DNA of 6,022 nucleotides from Candidatus Saccharibacteria bacterium RIFCSPHIGHO2_02_FULL_47_12 (GCA_001790455.1 MGCP01000023.1:1-6022), one strand, 5' to 3'; counted from the stretch's first letter, positions 1 to 5,074 are shown. Notes: generated from the sequence alone by a model not told the origin. Translations and numbers: made by a program.

Positions 1-33
1 TATCCGAACATAAGCGCTTTACTTATTACCTAA

Positions 34-62
34 ATTATAGCATAAGCTACTAGATTAAGCAA
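34..62 (-). promoter_or_regulatory. Probable sigma-70-type promoter reading out of the left edge
   Basis: On the minus strand a TTGCTT -35 box (57-62) and a perfect TATAAT -10 box (34-39) are separated by 17 bp. A TG one base before the -10 makes it an extended -10. Transcription would start around 25-28 and run off the left edge. An ATG at 9-11 (minus) could be the start of that gene, but no Shine-Dalgarno is visible before it and only three codons remain. The promoter sits directly behind the sugar transferase stop codon, so the next gene probably has its own transcription start. Confidence 0.55.
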
Positions 63-82
63 AGACTTGTCACATCCACCCC

Positions 83-709
83 CTAGCTTATAAGACCAAG
101 GCCAACGCTAACGGCTTCTTTGATTATTTGCCTATCAAATTCAGGGCTGGCAAGTTCTAGATATTGTACGTCAAGCTCAGCTCTTTCCGTATAATAACCT
201 TCCGTCTGTGCTTCGAGGCTATGGCTTAGGTTGCCAAACTGGCTCAACCAGCCTGGTCGTCCAACGCTATAAGCATAAAACCAGTCAGAGTAGTCCGAAG
301 GTGATAGAGCGCTCTTCATTGCATCAATATCTGCCTGCAAAAGCGGCCTGGGACCTACTACCGACATCTCACCCTTTAAAATATTAATTGCCTGAGGGAA
401 TTCATCCAAAGTAAGTTTGCGTAAAATCTTGCCAACGCGCGTCGCTCGTGGATCATCCACTCCATAACTGGCGTCTACAAACTGTGATGAATTCATTGTT
501 CTTAGTTTAAATAAATTGAAGGGGTTCCCGTCCTGACCAATTCTTTTTTGTTGGAATATTGGCCCCTGCCCGTCCTCAATAAACATGGCGGCCGCTGAGA
601 TAATCCCCAGAGTAGAAATGATTGGGGAAAGCGAAGCCGCAATGAGTACATCATTTCTGCGCTTCTCCGAGCTGGTTATCCATGCTTCACCACAAGGAAC
701 TTTTTTCAT
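83..709 (-). CDS. Bacterial sugar transferase (polyprenyl-phosphate sugar-1-phosphate transferase, PglC/WcaJ catalytic domain)
   Basis: The 208-residue product is a small membrane-associated enzyme of the bacterial sugar transferase family. Members move a sugar-1-phosphate from a nucleotide sugar onto undecaprenyl phosphate, the first step of a capsule, O-antigen or glycoprotein glycan. The family signatures appear in order: KRRND before a single hydrophobic segment (residues 17-44), GPIFQQKRIGQDG (49-61), FKLRTM (67-72), DDPRATRVGKILR (85-97), LDEFPQAINILKGEMSVVGPRP (101-122) and GRPGWLSQFGN (150-160). Asp102-Glu103 match the catalytic Asp-Glu dyad known from PglC. The length fits the minimal PglC-type domain without the extra N-terminal helices of WcaJ. 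The start is the only in-frame ATG at this end, with a stop codon 6 nt upstream. No Shine-Dalgarno is visible, and a TATAAT sits just 2 nt before the ATG. The gene lies behind an intrinsic terminator, so it needs its own promoter. The sugar substrate cannot be told from sequence. Confidence 0.9.
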   Translation of the reverse strand: MKKVPCGEAWITSSEKRRNDVLIAASLSPIISTLGIISAAAMFIEDGQGPIFQQKRIGQDGNPFNLFKLRTMNSSQFVDASYGVDDPRATRVGKILRKLTLDEFPQAINILKGEMSVVGPRPLLQADIDAMKSALSPSDYSDWFYAYSVGRPGWLSQFGNLSHSLEAQTEGYYTERAELDVQYLELASPEFDRQIIKEAVSVGLGLIS

Positions 710-757
710 TGATTATATTTTCTACCGAACACAAACTTTTGCAAGCATAAGCAAAAC

Positions 758-789
758 AAAAAAGCACCAACTATTGTTGATGCGTTTTT
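758..789 (-). terminator. Intrinsic terminator next to the second tmRNA-end copy
   Basis: Read on the minus strand, GCATCAAC-AATA-GTTGGTGC forms an 8-bp stem with one G-U pair (764-783), followed by six T (758-763). On the plus strand the same hairpin is followed by TTTTT (785-789), so it could work both ways. It directly follows the extra copy of the tmRNA 3' end. It may be the original tmRNA terminator, displaced by the insertion between the two copies. Confidence 0.7.
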
Positions 790-807
790 GGTGGAGCTGG
801 TGGGTAC
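785..807 (-). repeat. Direct repeat, copy A: orphan tmRNA 3' end (candidate att site)
   Basis: These 23 bp (TTTTT followed by GGTGGAGCTGGTGGGTAC on the plus strand) are identical to 966-988. On the minus strand they read as the 3' strand of the tmRNA T-stem and acceptor stem plus CCA. No tRNA or tmRNA body precedes this copy: the sequence to its right (808-932) cannot form the matching GTGGG T-stem strand or a GGGGCTG acceptor partner. An orphan RNA-gene end as a direct repeat is the usual trace of site-specific integration into the tmRNA 3' end by a tyrosine recombinase. No recombinase is present in the window. Confidence 0.7.
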
Positions 808-831
808 CCGTTCGCTATCGCTCACTTGTTC

Positions 832-873
832 AGAGATTTGCATATTACGAGCCAGCTCGTATCTGAAATCTCT
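832..873. repeat. Long two-part inverted repeat between the tmRNA-end copies
   Basis: An outer perfect 8-bp pair, AGAGATTT (832-839) and AAATCTCT (866-873), encloses an inner perfect 7-bp pair, TACGAGC (846-852) and GCTCGTA (855-861), with a 2-nt loop. The two stems are separated by a small internal loop. There is no T-run, so this is not an ordinary terminator. It lies in the presumed element remnant and could be a recombinase arm or core site, a replication or transfer stem, or a small structured RNA. The sequence alone does not decide. Confidence 0.6.
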
Positions 874-879
874 CTTGCA

Positions 880-896
880 GATTGCCACTGGCAATC
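880..896. repeat. Short perfect hairpin
   Basis: GATTGCC (880-886) and GGCAATC (890-896) form a perfect 7-bp stem around a 3-nt ACT loop, only 6 nt from the larger inverted repeat at 832-873. No T-run follows on either strand. It belongs to the same non-coding remnant and its role is unknown. Confidence 0.55.
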
Positions 897-907
897 CTCA
901 CCCTCTC

Positions 908-918
908 GGGGCAGTACC
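908..918 (+). repeat. Inverted copy of the tmRNA T-arm segment
   Basis: GGGGCAGTACC here is the exact reverse complement of GGTACTGCCCC at 984-994, which encodes the 5' side and loop of the tmRNA T-arm. The shared part begins at the same GGTAC where the two direct repeat copies stop matching. This suggests that GGTAC is the crossover point of a past recombination. An 11-bp match this close by could still be chance. Confidence 0.4.
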
Positions 919-932
919 ATATCAATTCATAC

Positions 933-963
933 AAAAAAAGCCGACACCCATAAAGGGTTCGGC
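933..963 (-). terminator. Intrinsic terminator of the tmRNA gene
   Basis: On the minus strand, just after the encoded CCA of the tmRNA, GCCGA-ACCC pairs with GGGT-(G)-TCGGC around a TTTAT loop (940-963). This gives a 9-bp stem with one bulged G, followed by seven T (933-939). The plus strand has a T-run on the other side (965-970), so the structure could be bidirectional. Confidence 0.85.
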
Positions 964-965
964 AT

Positions 966-988
966 TTTTTGGTGGAGCTGGTGGGTAC
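966..988 (-). repeat. Direct repeat, copy B: 3' end of the functional tmRNA
   Basis: This is the second copy of the 23-bp repeat found at 785-807, 181 bp away. Here it is the true 3' end of the tmRNA: five bases of 3' flank, CCA, acceptor strand, T-stem strand and the last three bases of the T-loop. The identity ends inside the T-loop, as expected when an element integrates into a tmRNA and restores the gene end. Confidence 0.7.
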
Positions 989-1366
989 TGCCCCCACGTC
1001 CAATGGTTTACAATGTTAGTCTTCTACAAGCGTAGTCCGTTTAGATACTTCGTGAAATATAAGCGGACAAAAAATCACAAAGGTTGATCCTAAATCTTAG
1101 CCTGGCTACGGATCAAAAGCCAAGAGCATCCAGAAAATATGACATGCGCTGAAACTATCTGGCGTCGCATCAGGCACGGTTACAGTAATTAAACTGTAAC
1201 TGAAACTGGAGCCAATGTAGAGGCAAAAGCGCGAACGCTCTCGCTTAAATTAGCTACAAATTCGCGAATTCGTGTATTTGCACTTATTCGTAGTTGCCTA
1301 TAACGCTGACAAGCGGCTTGCAAACTAACTTGTAAAGGTCCACTGTCGAGCATAAATTTCAGCCCC
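970..1366 (-). ncRNA. ssrA: Transfer-messenger RNA (tmRNA)
   Basis: This one-piece tmRNA of 397 nt rescues stalled ribosomes with SmpB by acting as alanyl-tRNA and then as mRNA for a degradation tag. The 5' end GGGGCTGA (1359-1366) pairs with CAGCTCC before the encoded CCA (970-972), keeping the usual G3-U pair of the alanine acceptor. GCTCGACAG follows the acceptor as in other tmRNAs, and GGACGTGGG precedes the T-arm. The resume codon GCA (1279-1281) is at nucleotide 86, against 90 in E. coli. An 8-bp stem (1179-1186 with 1193-1200) carries the tag stop codon in its loop. Three interleaved stem pairs form H-type pseudoknots: PK2 (1166-1170/1144-1148 and 1158-1162/1130-1134), PK3 (1118-1122/1103-1107 and 1110-1115/1085-1090) and PK4 (1075-1078/1052-1055 and 1064-1068/1035-1039). 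PK1 was not resolved. The T-loop is odd: it reads GGCAGTA instead of TTCRANY. The gene has its own promoter and terminator. Confidence 0.95.
1189..1281 (-). other. Tag-peptide reading frame of the tmRNA
   Basis: From the resume codon GCA the frame codes for 30 residues, starting ANTRIREFVA and ending TLAPVSVTV, then stops at TAA in the loop of an 8-bp helix. The six bases before GCA (ATAAGT) keep the A at -4 that is important in E. coli. The tag is long, and it ends in hydrophobic SVTV rather than the common LAA. A later resume point at the GCT of residue 10 would give a 21-residue tag. I prefer the first GCA because of its position at nucleotide 86 and the bases before it. Confidence 0.7.
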
Positions 1367-1376
1367 GTAACAGTGT

Positions 1377-1405
1377 ATTATACCACTAATGTCAATTAAT
1401 GGCAA
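1377..1405 (-). promoter_or_regulatory. Promoter of the tmRNA gene
   Basis: On the minus strand TTGCCA (1400-1405) and a perfect TATAAT (1377-1382) are spaced by 17 bp. The -10 ends 10 nt before the mature 5' end, leaving a leader of a few bases for RNase P to remove. The promoter starts 5 nt after the purC stop codon, and no purC terminator separates them, so purC transcripts may also run into ssrA. An imperfect 8-bp dyad (1383-1390 with 1395-1402, one mismatch) fills the spacer. Confidence 0.75.
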
Positions 1406-1410
1406 CGAGC

Positions 1411-2235
1411 TTATGTTGTTGTGGGGTTGAAATGGTTGGTTGCTTCAGCAACCCAAGCGTAACGATCGGCTACATAATCTAGCGGCTGCCCATCTCGATA
1501 CAGTTGCTTATCGACCATTTGTTCAGGATCACCCCCAGGCCAGATACGCCATGAATCGTTATCAATAACGTCTGCGACAACAATCTGACCATCGGCTGTA
1601 ACCCCACACTCTATTTTTAGATCAACTAGCGTGACCTCATGGTCTGCCCAGGCTGCTTCTAGAACTTCAAAAGTATCTATTGTAAGCCCGGCAAGAACAT
1701 CTTGCTGTTCTGGGCTAATTGCAAAAGGCGACTCACTGATAGGAACTTCATCTACAAGGGTATCTGCGCTTATGGGAGCGGATGCTTTGTATCGTCGCAC
1801 GACACCTGTTTCGAAATCATAGTCAAGGATTGGATCATGATTAGGGTCGTCTTTGGCAAACATTTCAAACTTTACATTTTCAAATTTTGTTCTTGGCTGC
1901 GTGCCAGGATCTCGCTTTAGGTATGATCCAAAGGCTACTCTGCGCGCAACAAGTTCTATAGGTATCATGTCAACCCTTTTTGCACGGAACGTACGGTCAC
2001 CCTCTTGAGTCACAAAGTGGGTTGGAATACCTGCTCGTTCAAGAAGCCTAAAACAATTACCAGTAGTCTGAGTCGCTAAAGCCGCCTTACCCTCAATTAC
2101 GTCACGTCTCTCTCCATCGCCAGCTGTAATGTCGTCTTTGCTTTCAATAATAACTTCGTCAGTACCCGGCAAGTCCCAGATGATTTTTGTTTTACCTTCA
2201 GCAAGCCTTGCTTGCGGTTGCTCCATTCCGCTCAT
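1411..2235 (-). CDS. purC: Phosphoribosylaminoimidazole-succinocarboxamide synthase (SAICAR synthetase)
   Basis: PurC joins aspartate to CAIR with ATP, giving SAICAR in purine synthesis in the cytosol. The 274-residue product shows EGKTKIIW (13-20, nucleotide-binding strand), SKDDITAGDGER (32-43), EGKAA (48-52), MIPIELVARRVAFGSYLKR (90-108), LVDLKIECG (203-211) and ADVIDNDSWRIWPGGD (221-236) followed by DKQLYRD (242-248). These blocks and the length resemble the SAICAR synthetase half of animal PAICS more than the E. coli enzyme of 237 residues. The start is set by AAGGAGG 5 nt upstream of ATG 2233-2235. The frame stays open 23 codons further upstream, but that part is low-complexity, overlaps the intergenic inverted repeat and has no ribosome-binding site. 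The neighbour purE is divergent and makes the substrate. A TATAAC at 2264-2269 (minus) may be the -10 box, but no good -35 matches it. Confidence 0.96.
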   Translation of the reverse strand: MSGMEQPQARLAEGKTKIIWDLPGTDEVIIESKDDITAGDGERRDVIEGKAALATQTTGNCFRLLERAGIPTHFVTQEGDRTFRAKRVDMIPIELVARRVAFGSYLKRDPGTQPRTKFENVKFEMFAKDDPNHDPILDYDFETGVVRRYKASAPISADTLVDEVPISESPFAISPEQQDVLAGLTIDTFEVLEAAWADHEVTLVDLKIECGVTADGQIVVADVIDNDSWRIWPGGDPEQMVDKQLYRDGQPLDYVADRYAWVAEATNHFNPTTT

Positions 2236-2240
2236 TGACA

Positions 2241-2247
2241 CCTCCTT
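2241..2247 (-). promoter_or_regulatory. Shine-Dalgarno site fixing the purC start
   Basis: AAGGAGG on the minus strand lies 5 nt before ATG 2233-2235. It is the strongest ribosome-binding site near this end and argues against the longer frame starting at 2304. Confidence 0.85.
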
Positions 2248-2278
2248 ATCACTAACAAGCGTAGTTATATTGCTCTGT

Positions 2279-2323
2279 AAACGCAAGCATAAGCATGACA
2301 GCAAATTGCTTGTGCTTGCGTTT
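2279..2323. promoter_or_regulatory. Inverted repeat in the purC-purE divergent control region
   Basis: The arms 2279-2295 (AAACGCAAGCATAAGCA) and 2307-2323 (TGCTTGTGCTTGCGTTT) are complementary at 16 of 17 positions. The odd pair would be a U-G in RNA, and the loop is 11 nt. It sits between the two divergent genes and covers the place of the purC -35 region when TATAAC 2264-2269 is taken as its -10. Neither gene ends here, so it is not a normal terminator. A shared operator is the simplest reading, and a 5'-leader structure of either transcript is the alternative. No known purine operator or riboswitch was recognised. Confidence 0.55.
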
Positions 2324-2365
2324 TAAAGTTAGCTCAACAATACTTAATAAAAATAAGGAGACAAA

Positions 2366-2893
2366 ATGGCAGAGAGACAACCGATTGTAGGAGTAATAAT
2401 GGGATCTGATTCTGACCTAAAGGTTATGAAACCGGCTGCAGATATTTTAGAAGAGTTTGGTGTTCCCCACGAAGTACGCATTAAATCTGCACACCGTACG
2501 CCAGAAAGAATGGCAGAATATGGAAGAACAGCTGTTAGTCGCGGTCTTCGGGTCATAATTGCTGGTGCAGGTGGTTCTGCACACTTGCCAGGTATGATAG
2601 CTTCCGAAACTAGACTGCCAGTCCTGGGTGTAGCAATTGAAAGCTCCCCAGATACAACTAATGCTGCACTTGGTTCTATGATACGAATGCCAAAGGGAAT
2701 CCCCTTGGCTACTATGGGCAAGGGCGAGGCTGCTGCTGCAAATGCAGGACTTGAAGCAGTACGAATCCTCGCTCTGAGCGACGACGTACTAGGTCGAGCT
2801 TACGAAGAATATGTAGATAGCATGGCTCACGAAGTGATTCTAAAAGATGCAAGGTTAGCAGCTGATGGTGTTGCAGCCTATTTGCAAAGTTAG
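2366..2893 (+). CDS. purE: N5-carboxyaminoimidazole ribonucleotide mutase (PurE, class I)
   Basis: Class I PurE moves the carboxyl group of N5-CAIR to give CAIR, the substrate of PurC, in cytosolic purine synthesis. The 175-residue product has GSDSDLKVM (13-21), SAHRTPERM (41-49) with the catalytic histidine at position 43, AGAGGSAHLPGMIAS (66-80), LPVLGV (84-89) and MPKGIP (108-113). The AGAGG-AHLPGM block is typical of class I. Class II AIR carboxylases, including the one in animal PAICS, differ there. Length is normal for the family. The start has AAGGAG (2355-2360) 5 nt before the ATG. Class I enzymes usually depend on PurK, which is not in this window. An intrinsic terminator follows at 2902-2945. 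Confidence 0.97.
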   Translation: MAERQPIVGVIMGSDSDLKVMKPAADILEEFGVPHEVRIKSAHRTPERMAEYGRTAVSRGLRVIIAGAGGSAHLPGMIASETRLPVLGVAIESSPDTTNAALGSMIRMPKGIPLATMGKGEAAAANAGLEAVRILALSDDVLGRAYEEYVDSMAHEVILKDARLAADGVAAYLQS

Positions 2894-2901
2894 ACCAATA
2901 T

Positions 2902-2945
2902 AGCTAATTGAATCAGAAGCCTATGCCTTGGCGATTAGCTTTTTT
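2902..2945 (+). terminator. Intrinsic terminator of purE
   Basis: AGCTAATTG (2902-2910) pairs with CGATTAGCT (2932-2940), a 9-bp stem with one G-U pair, and six T follow (2940-2945). The 21-nt loop can form a small inner GCC/GGC pair. The right half lies inside the last codons of the convergent MFS gene, so the coding sequence there also serves as the purE terminator. In the minus direction there is no T-run, so it should stop mainly purE transcripts. Confidence 0.7.
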
Positions 2946-4549
2946 GAACTTTTCTTGTCTTCTTTGCCGTCTTCAAAGCCGCCCACCTGGTGAACATGGT
3001 GGTCGTCTGCCACATCTGGCAAACCCCAAAACGCTACAACCGCAGCAGATGCAATTATAACCACGCCGATCAGAAGCGAACGGTGAAAGCCACTCATCCA
3101 GGCATTTTGGGCCGCGGTAACCACCTGGCTACCGGTAGCACCACCAATTTGCTGGCCCATGGCTAGAGCCCCAGCTAGAGACTTCTCTGCCGTATCACGT
3201 ACCGTGTCTGGTAAGTTGCTGAGGCTGCCGGAAATCTTGGATGCGTATTGCGAAGCTAGCAGACTGCCAAGCACCGCCACCCCCAGTGCACCTCCTAGCT
3301 CGCGGGCTGTGTCGTTCATGGCCGAACCCATGCCGGCGCGAGCTTTTGGTACGGACGACATTAGAAGATCTGTGGTGGGTGACATAGCCAGGCCCATTCC
3401 AAGCGCCATTGTCACCATACCCGCCACTAGGTGCATATAAGAAGATGCTATTCCCACTGTTGACAATATAAACACTCCTAGCGCCACGGTTAGCAGGCCG
3501 CCGCTTACTATTTTTCGTTTTCCAAACTTTTTTGTTAGCACCGTAGACATGGGAGCGGCAAATGCCAGAACTCCGGCTATAGGCAGCATGCGTATGGCAG
3601 AATCTAGCGGCGAGTAGCCGCGAATCAGCTGCAAAAACAGTGAGAAACTAAAGAAAATGCCAAACATGGCAAAAAAGACTAGTCCAAGGGTAAGTGAACT
3701 AATGCCAAAGGAGCGGTTCTTAAACAGACGTACATCTAGCATGGGGTGTTCGGCGCGTAGCTGCCACCATATAAAGACAGACAAAATCACTACGCTTACT
3801 GCCGCTACAAGCAATGTCTCACCAGACAACCAGCCGTTGTGCGGTGCCTCTATAATGGCGTAAACCAAAGCTACCAACCCAACCGTAGATAGCACGCCGC
3901 CAAACAAGTCTATGTTGGCGTGCGAAGGATCGGCTGTACGCGGTACTAACATGCCCGCTACCAAAAGGCAGACAATCACAATTGGTATGTTGATGGTAAA
4001 TACAGAATGCCAAGAAAAATGGTTTAACAAGTAGCCGCCCAGCACCGGCCCAATTGCCACGCCCACGCCCACTACCCCTGCCCAAATACCCACTGCCTTA
4101 GCACGTTCTTTGGGAGGAAAAACATTCGTGAGGATAGATAAGGTAGCTGGCATAATCATGGCAGCAGAAAGGCCCATGACCCCGCGGGCAACTATGACCG
4201 CTATGGCACTGTCGGCCATAAAAGCCGTATAAGCAGAGGTTAGTCCAAACACCACTAAACCAACCTGAAGGATTCCCTTGCGCCCATAGCGGTCGCCAAT
4301 GGCACCCATGGTAAACAACAGTCCAGCAAATATAAGAGAGTAGGCATCTACCATCCACTGCAGATGGGAACTGCTGGCTTTTAGCTCGCGGCTTAGGGTG
4401 GGCAGTGCTACATTTAGCACTGTGTTGTCTATCATGACTATCATTAACGCCAGACACAGAACGGCCAGGATCCACCAGCGGCGCGCATGTATTTCTTCTG
4501 ATTTATAACTTTTTCTTTTAGATAGTATTGCTTTTTTTATGAACTCCAC
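2921..4549 (-). CDS. MFS multidrug exporter, DHA2 (EmrB/QacA-like, 14-helix) family
   Basis: The 542-residue inner-membrane protein is a proton-driven drug or metabolite exporter of the 14-helix DHA2 group. Helix 1 carries MIDNTVLNVALPTL (39-52), with the acidic residue (Asp41) typical of QacA-like pumps. MFS motif A appears as GDRYGRKG (85-92) and the antiporter motif C as AIGPVLGGYLL (165-175). Many hydrophobic segments follow up to about residue 510, then a charged, Lys-rich tail. I chose GTG 4547-4549 because AGGAGG lies 4 nt before it; the product then begins EFIKKA and the gene starts 16 nt after the marR stop. In-frame ATGs further upstream (up to 4619-4621) would overlap marR and have no well-spaced ribosome-binding site. 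The gene follows marR in one operon, so the pump is probably induced when the regulator binds a toxic ligand. The substrate cannot be named. Confidence 0.93.
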   Translation of the reverse strand: MEFIKKAILSKRKSYKSEEIHARRWWILAVLCLALMIVMIDNTVLNVALPTLSRELKASSSHLQWMVDAYSLIFAGLLFTMGAIGDRYGRKGILQVGLVVFGLTSAYTAFMADSAIAVIVARGVMGLSAAMIMPATLSILTNVFPPKERAKAVGIWAGVVGVGVAIGPVLGGYLLNHFSWHSVFTINIPIVIVCLLVAGMLVPRTADPSHANIDLFGGVLSTVGLVALVYAIIEAPHNGWLSGETLLVAAVSVVILSVFIWWQLRAEHPMLDVRLFKNRSFGISSLTLGLVFFAMFGIFFSFSLFLQLIRGYSPLDSAIRMLPIAGVLAFAAPMSTVLTKKFGKRKIVSGGLLTVALGVFILSTVGIASSYMHLVAGMVTMALGMGLAMSPTTDLLMSSVPKARAGMGSAMNDTARELGGALGVAVLGSLLASQYASKISGSLSNLPDTVRDTAEKSLAGALAMGQQIGGATGSQVVTAAQNAWMSGFHRSLLIGVVIIASAAVVAFWGLPDVADDHHVHQVGGFEDGKEDKKSSKKLIAKA

Positions 4550-4553
4550 ATCT

Positions 4554-4559
4554 CCTCCT
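4554..4559 (-). promoter_or_regulatory. Shine-Dalgarno site supporting a GTG start for the MFS gene
   Basis: AGGAGG on the minus strand ends 4 nt before GTG 4547-4549. An ATG overlapping this region is out of frame and hits a stop after four codons, so the GTG is the likely start of the exporter. Confidence 0.65.
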
Positions 4560-4565
4560 GGTCTC

Positions 4566-5027
4566 TTAATTATTAAAGACTTCATCTCCGTCAAACTTTT
4601 CATTTCTGCATACATAATCATGCATGATGGATAGCGATTCTATGAGCAGCTGTTTTTGTTTTTCTGATAGAGTCTCAAACATTGGCGAGTGGTAGGTGTT
4701 TAGCGTTTCAAATGCTTTTTCTATAGTTCGCTCGCCCTTAACCGTTAGTTTTATGACGTGCTCGCGCCTGTTCCTCGGGTTTACCAGTGCGGTTAGCATA
4801 CCATTGTCCTCTAGCAGCTTAATCTGGCGGCTTATGCTAGCCTCTGTCTGGCCCAGCTTGTTTGCTACGAATTTTTGCTGAACATTGGGCTTCCACTGCA
4901 ATATCATAAGGATTTTAAACTGCGAGAACCCCACGCCAAGCCGTTCCTGTAAAACCTGGTCGTTTATGCGAGCCAGCATGAAGGCAAGGCGTTGAAGCAA
5001 GAAACCGATGTTGTTTGATGGTTTCAT
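4566..5027 (-). CDS. MarR-family transcriptional regulator
   Basis: The 153-residue protein is a winged helix-turn-helix repressor of the MarR family. These act as dimers on palindromic operators and let go when they bind small phenolic or toxic compounds. The N-terminal helix (5-30) and C-terminal helices (about 100-140) would form the dimer interface. TEASISRQIKLLEDNGML (61-78) fits the recognition helix and its follow-up, and NPRNRREHVIKLTVKG (83-98) the wing. Only one cysteine (140) is present. The start is ATG 5025-5027 because AAGGAG lies 4 nt upstream. The frame is open 14 codons further, but that part covers the promoter and operator. The gene leads an operon with the MFS exporter (16-nt gap), so it most likely represses itself and the pump. 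Confidence 0.93.
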   Translation of the reverse strand: MKPSNNIGFLLQRLAFMLARINDQVLQERLGVGFSQFKILMILQWKPNVQQKFVANKLGQTEASISRQIKLLEDNGMLTALVNPRNRREHVIKLTVKGERTIEKAFETLNTYHSPMFETLSEKQKQLLIESLSIMHDYVCRNEKFDGDEVFNN

Positions 5028-5031
5028 AGGA

Positions 5032-5037
5032 CTCCTT
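5032..5037 (-). promoter_or_regulatory. Shine-Dalgarno site fixing the marR start
   Basis: AAGGAG on the minus strand stands 4 nt before ATG 5025-5027. It supports the shorter protein over the longer frame beginning at 5069, whose start would lie upstream of the -10 box. Confidence 0.8.
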
Positions 5038-5045
5038 AAAAAACC

Positions 5046-5074
5046 ATTATGCTTTGTGATACTTAACATGTCAA
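5046..5074 (-). promoter_or_regulatory. Promoter of the marR-MFS operon
   Basis: A perfect TTGACA (5069-5074) and CATAAT (5046-5051) are spaced by 17 bp on the minus strand. Transcription would start near 5039-5040, giving a leader of about 12 nt that contains the marR Shine-Dalgarno. A 20-bp palindrome covers the -35 box and half of the spacer, so a bound repressor would block RNA polymerase. Confidence 0.85.

Noticed and set aside
706..894. Open frame of 62 codons on the minus strand overlapping the sugar transferase start by ATGA
   Set aside because: It begins at TTG without a ribosome-binding site and runs through two hairpins, the tmRNA-end copy and a terminator. The product has no recognisable features.
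789..900. A second tRNA or tmRNA gene ending at the orphan CCA copy
   Set aside because: The sequence before it (minus strand) has no matching T-stem strand, no acceptor partner and no anticodon arm.
741..2295. Identical 13-mer GCAAGCATAAGCA upstream of the sugar transferase (741-753) and in the purC-purE repeat (2283-2295) as a shared operator
   Set aside because: One 13-bp match in 6 kb is not far from chance, and the second half of the purine repeat is missing at 741.
2236..2304. Longer PurC with 23 extra N-terminal residues
   Set aside because: The extra part overlaps the inverted repeat and probable promoter. A strong Shine-Dalgarno marks the internal ATG at 2233-2235.
2366..2721. Long minus-strand frame opposite purE, and other long frames inside the MFS and rsmA genes
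   Set aside because: They are shadows of clearly recognised genes, with no family features and no ribosome-binding sites.
4550..4621. Upstream ATG starts of the MFS gene that overlap marR
   Set aside because: None has a well-spaced ribosome-binding site, while the GTG at 4547-4549 has AGGAGG 4 nt upstream. Some doubt remains.
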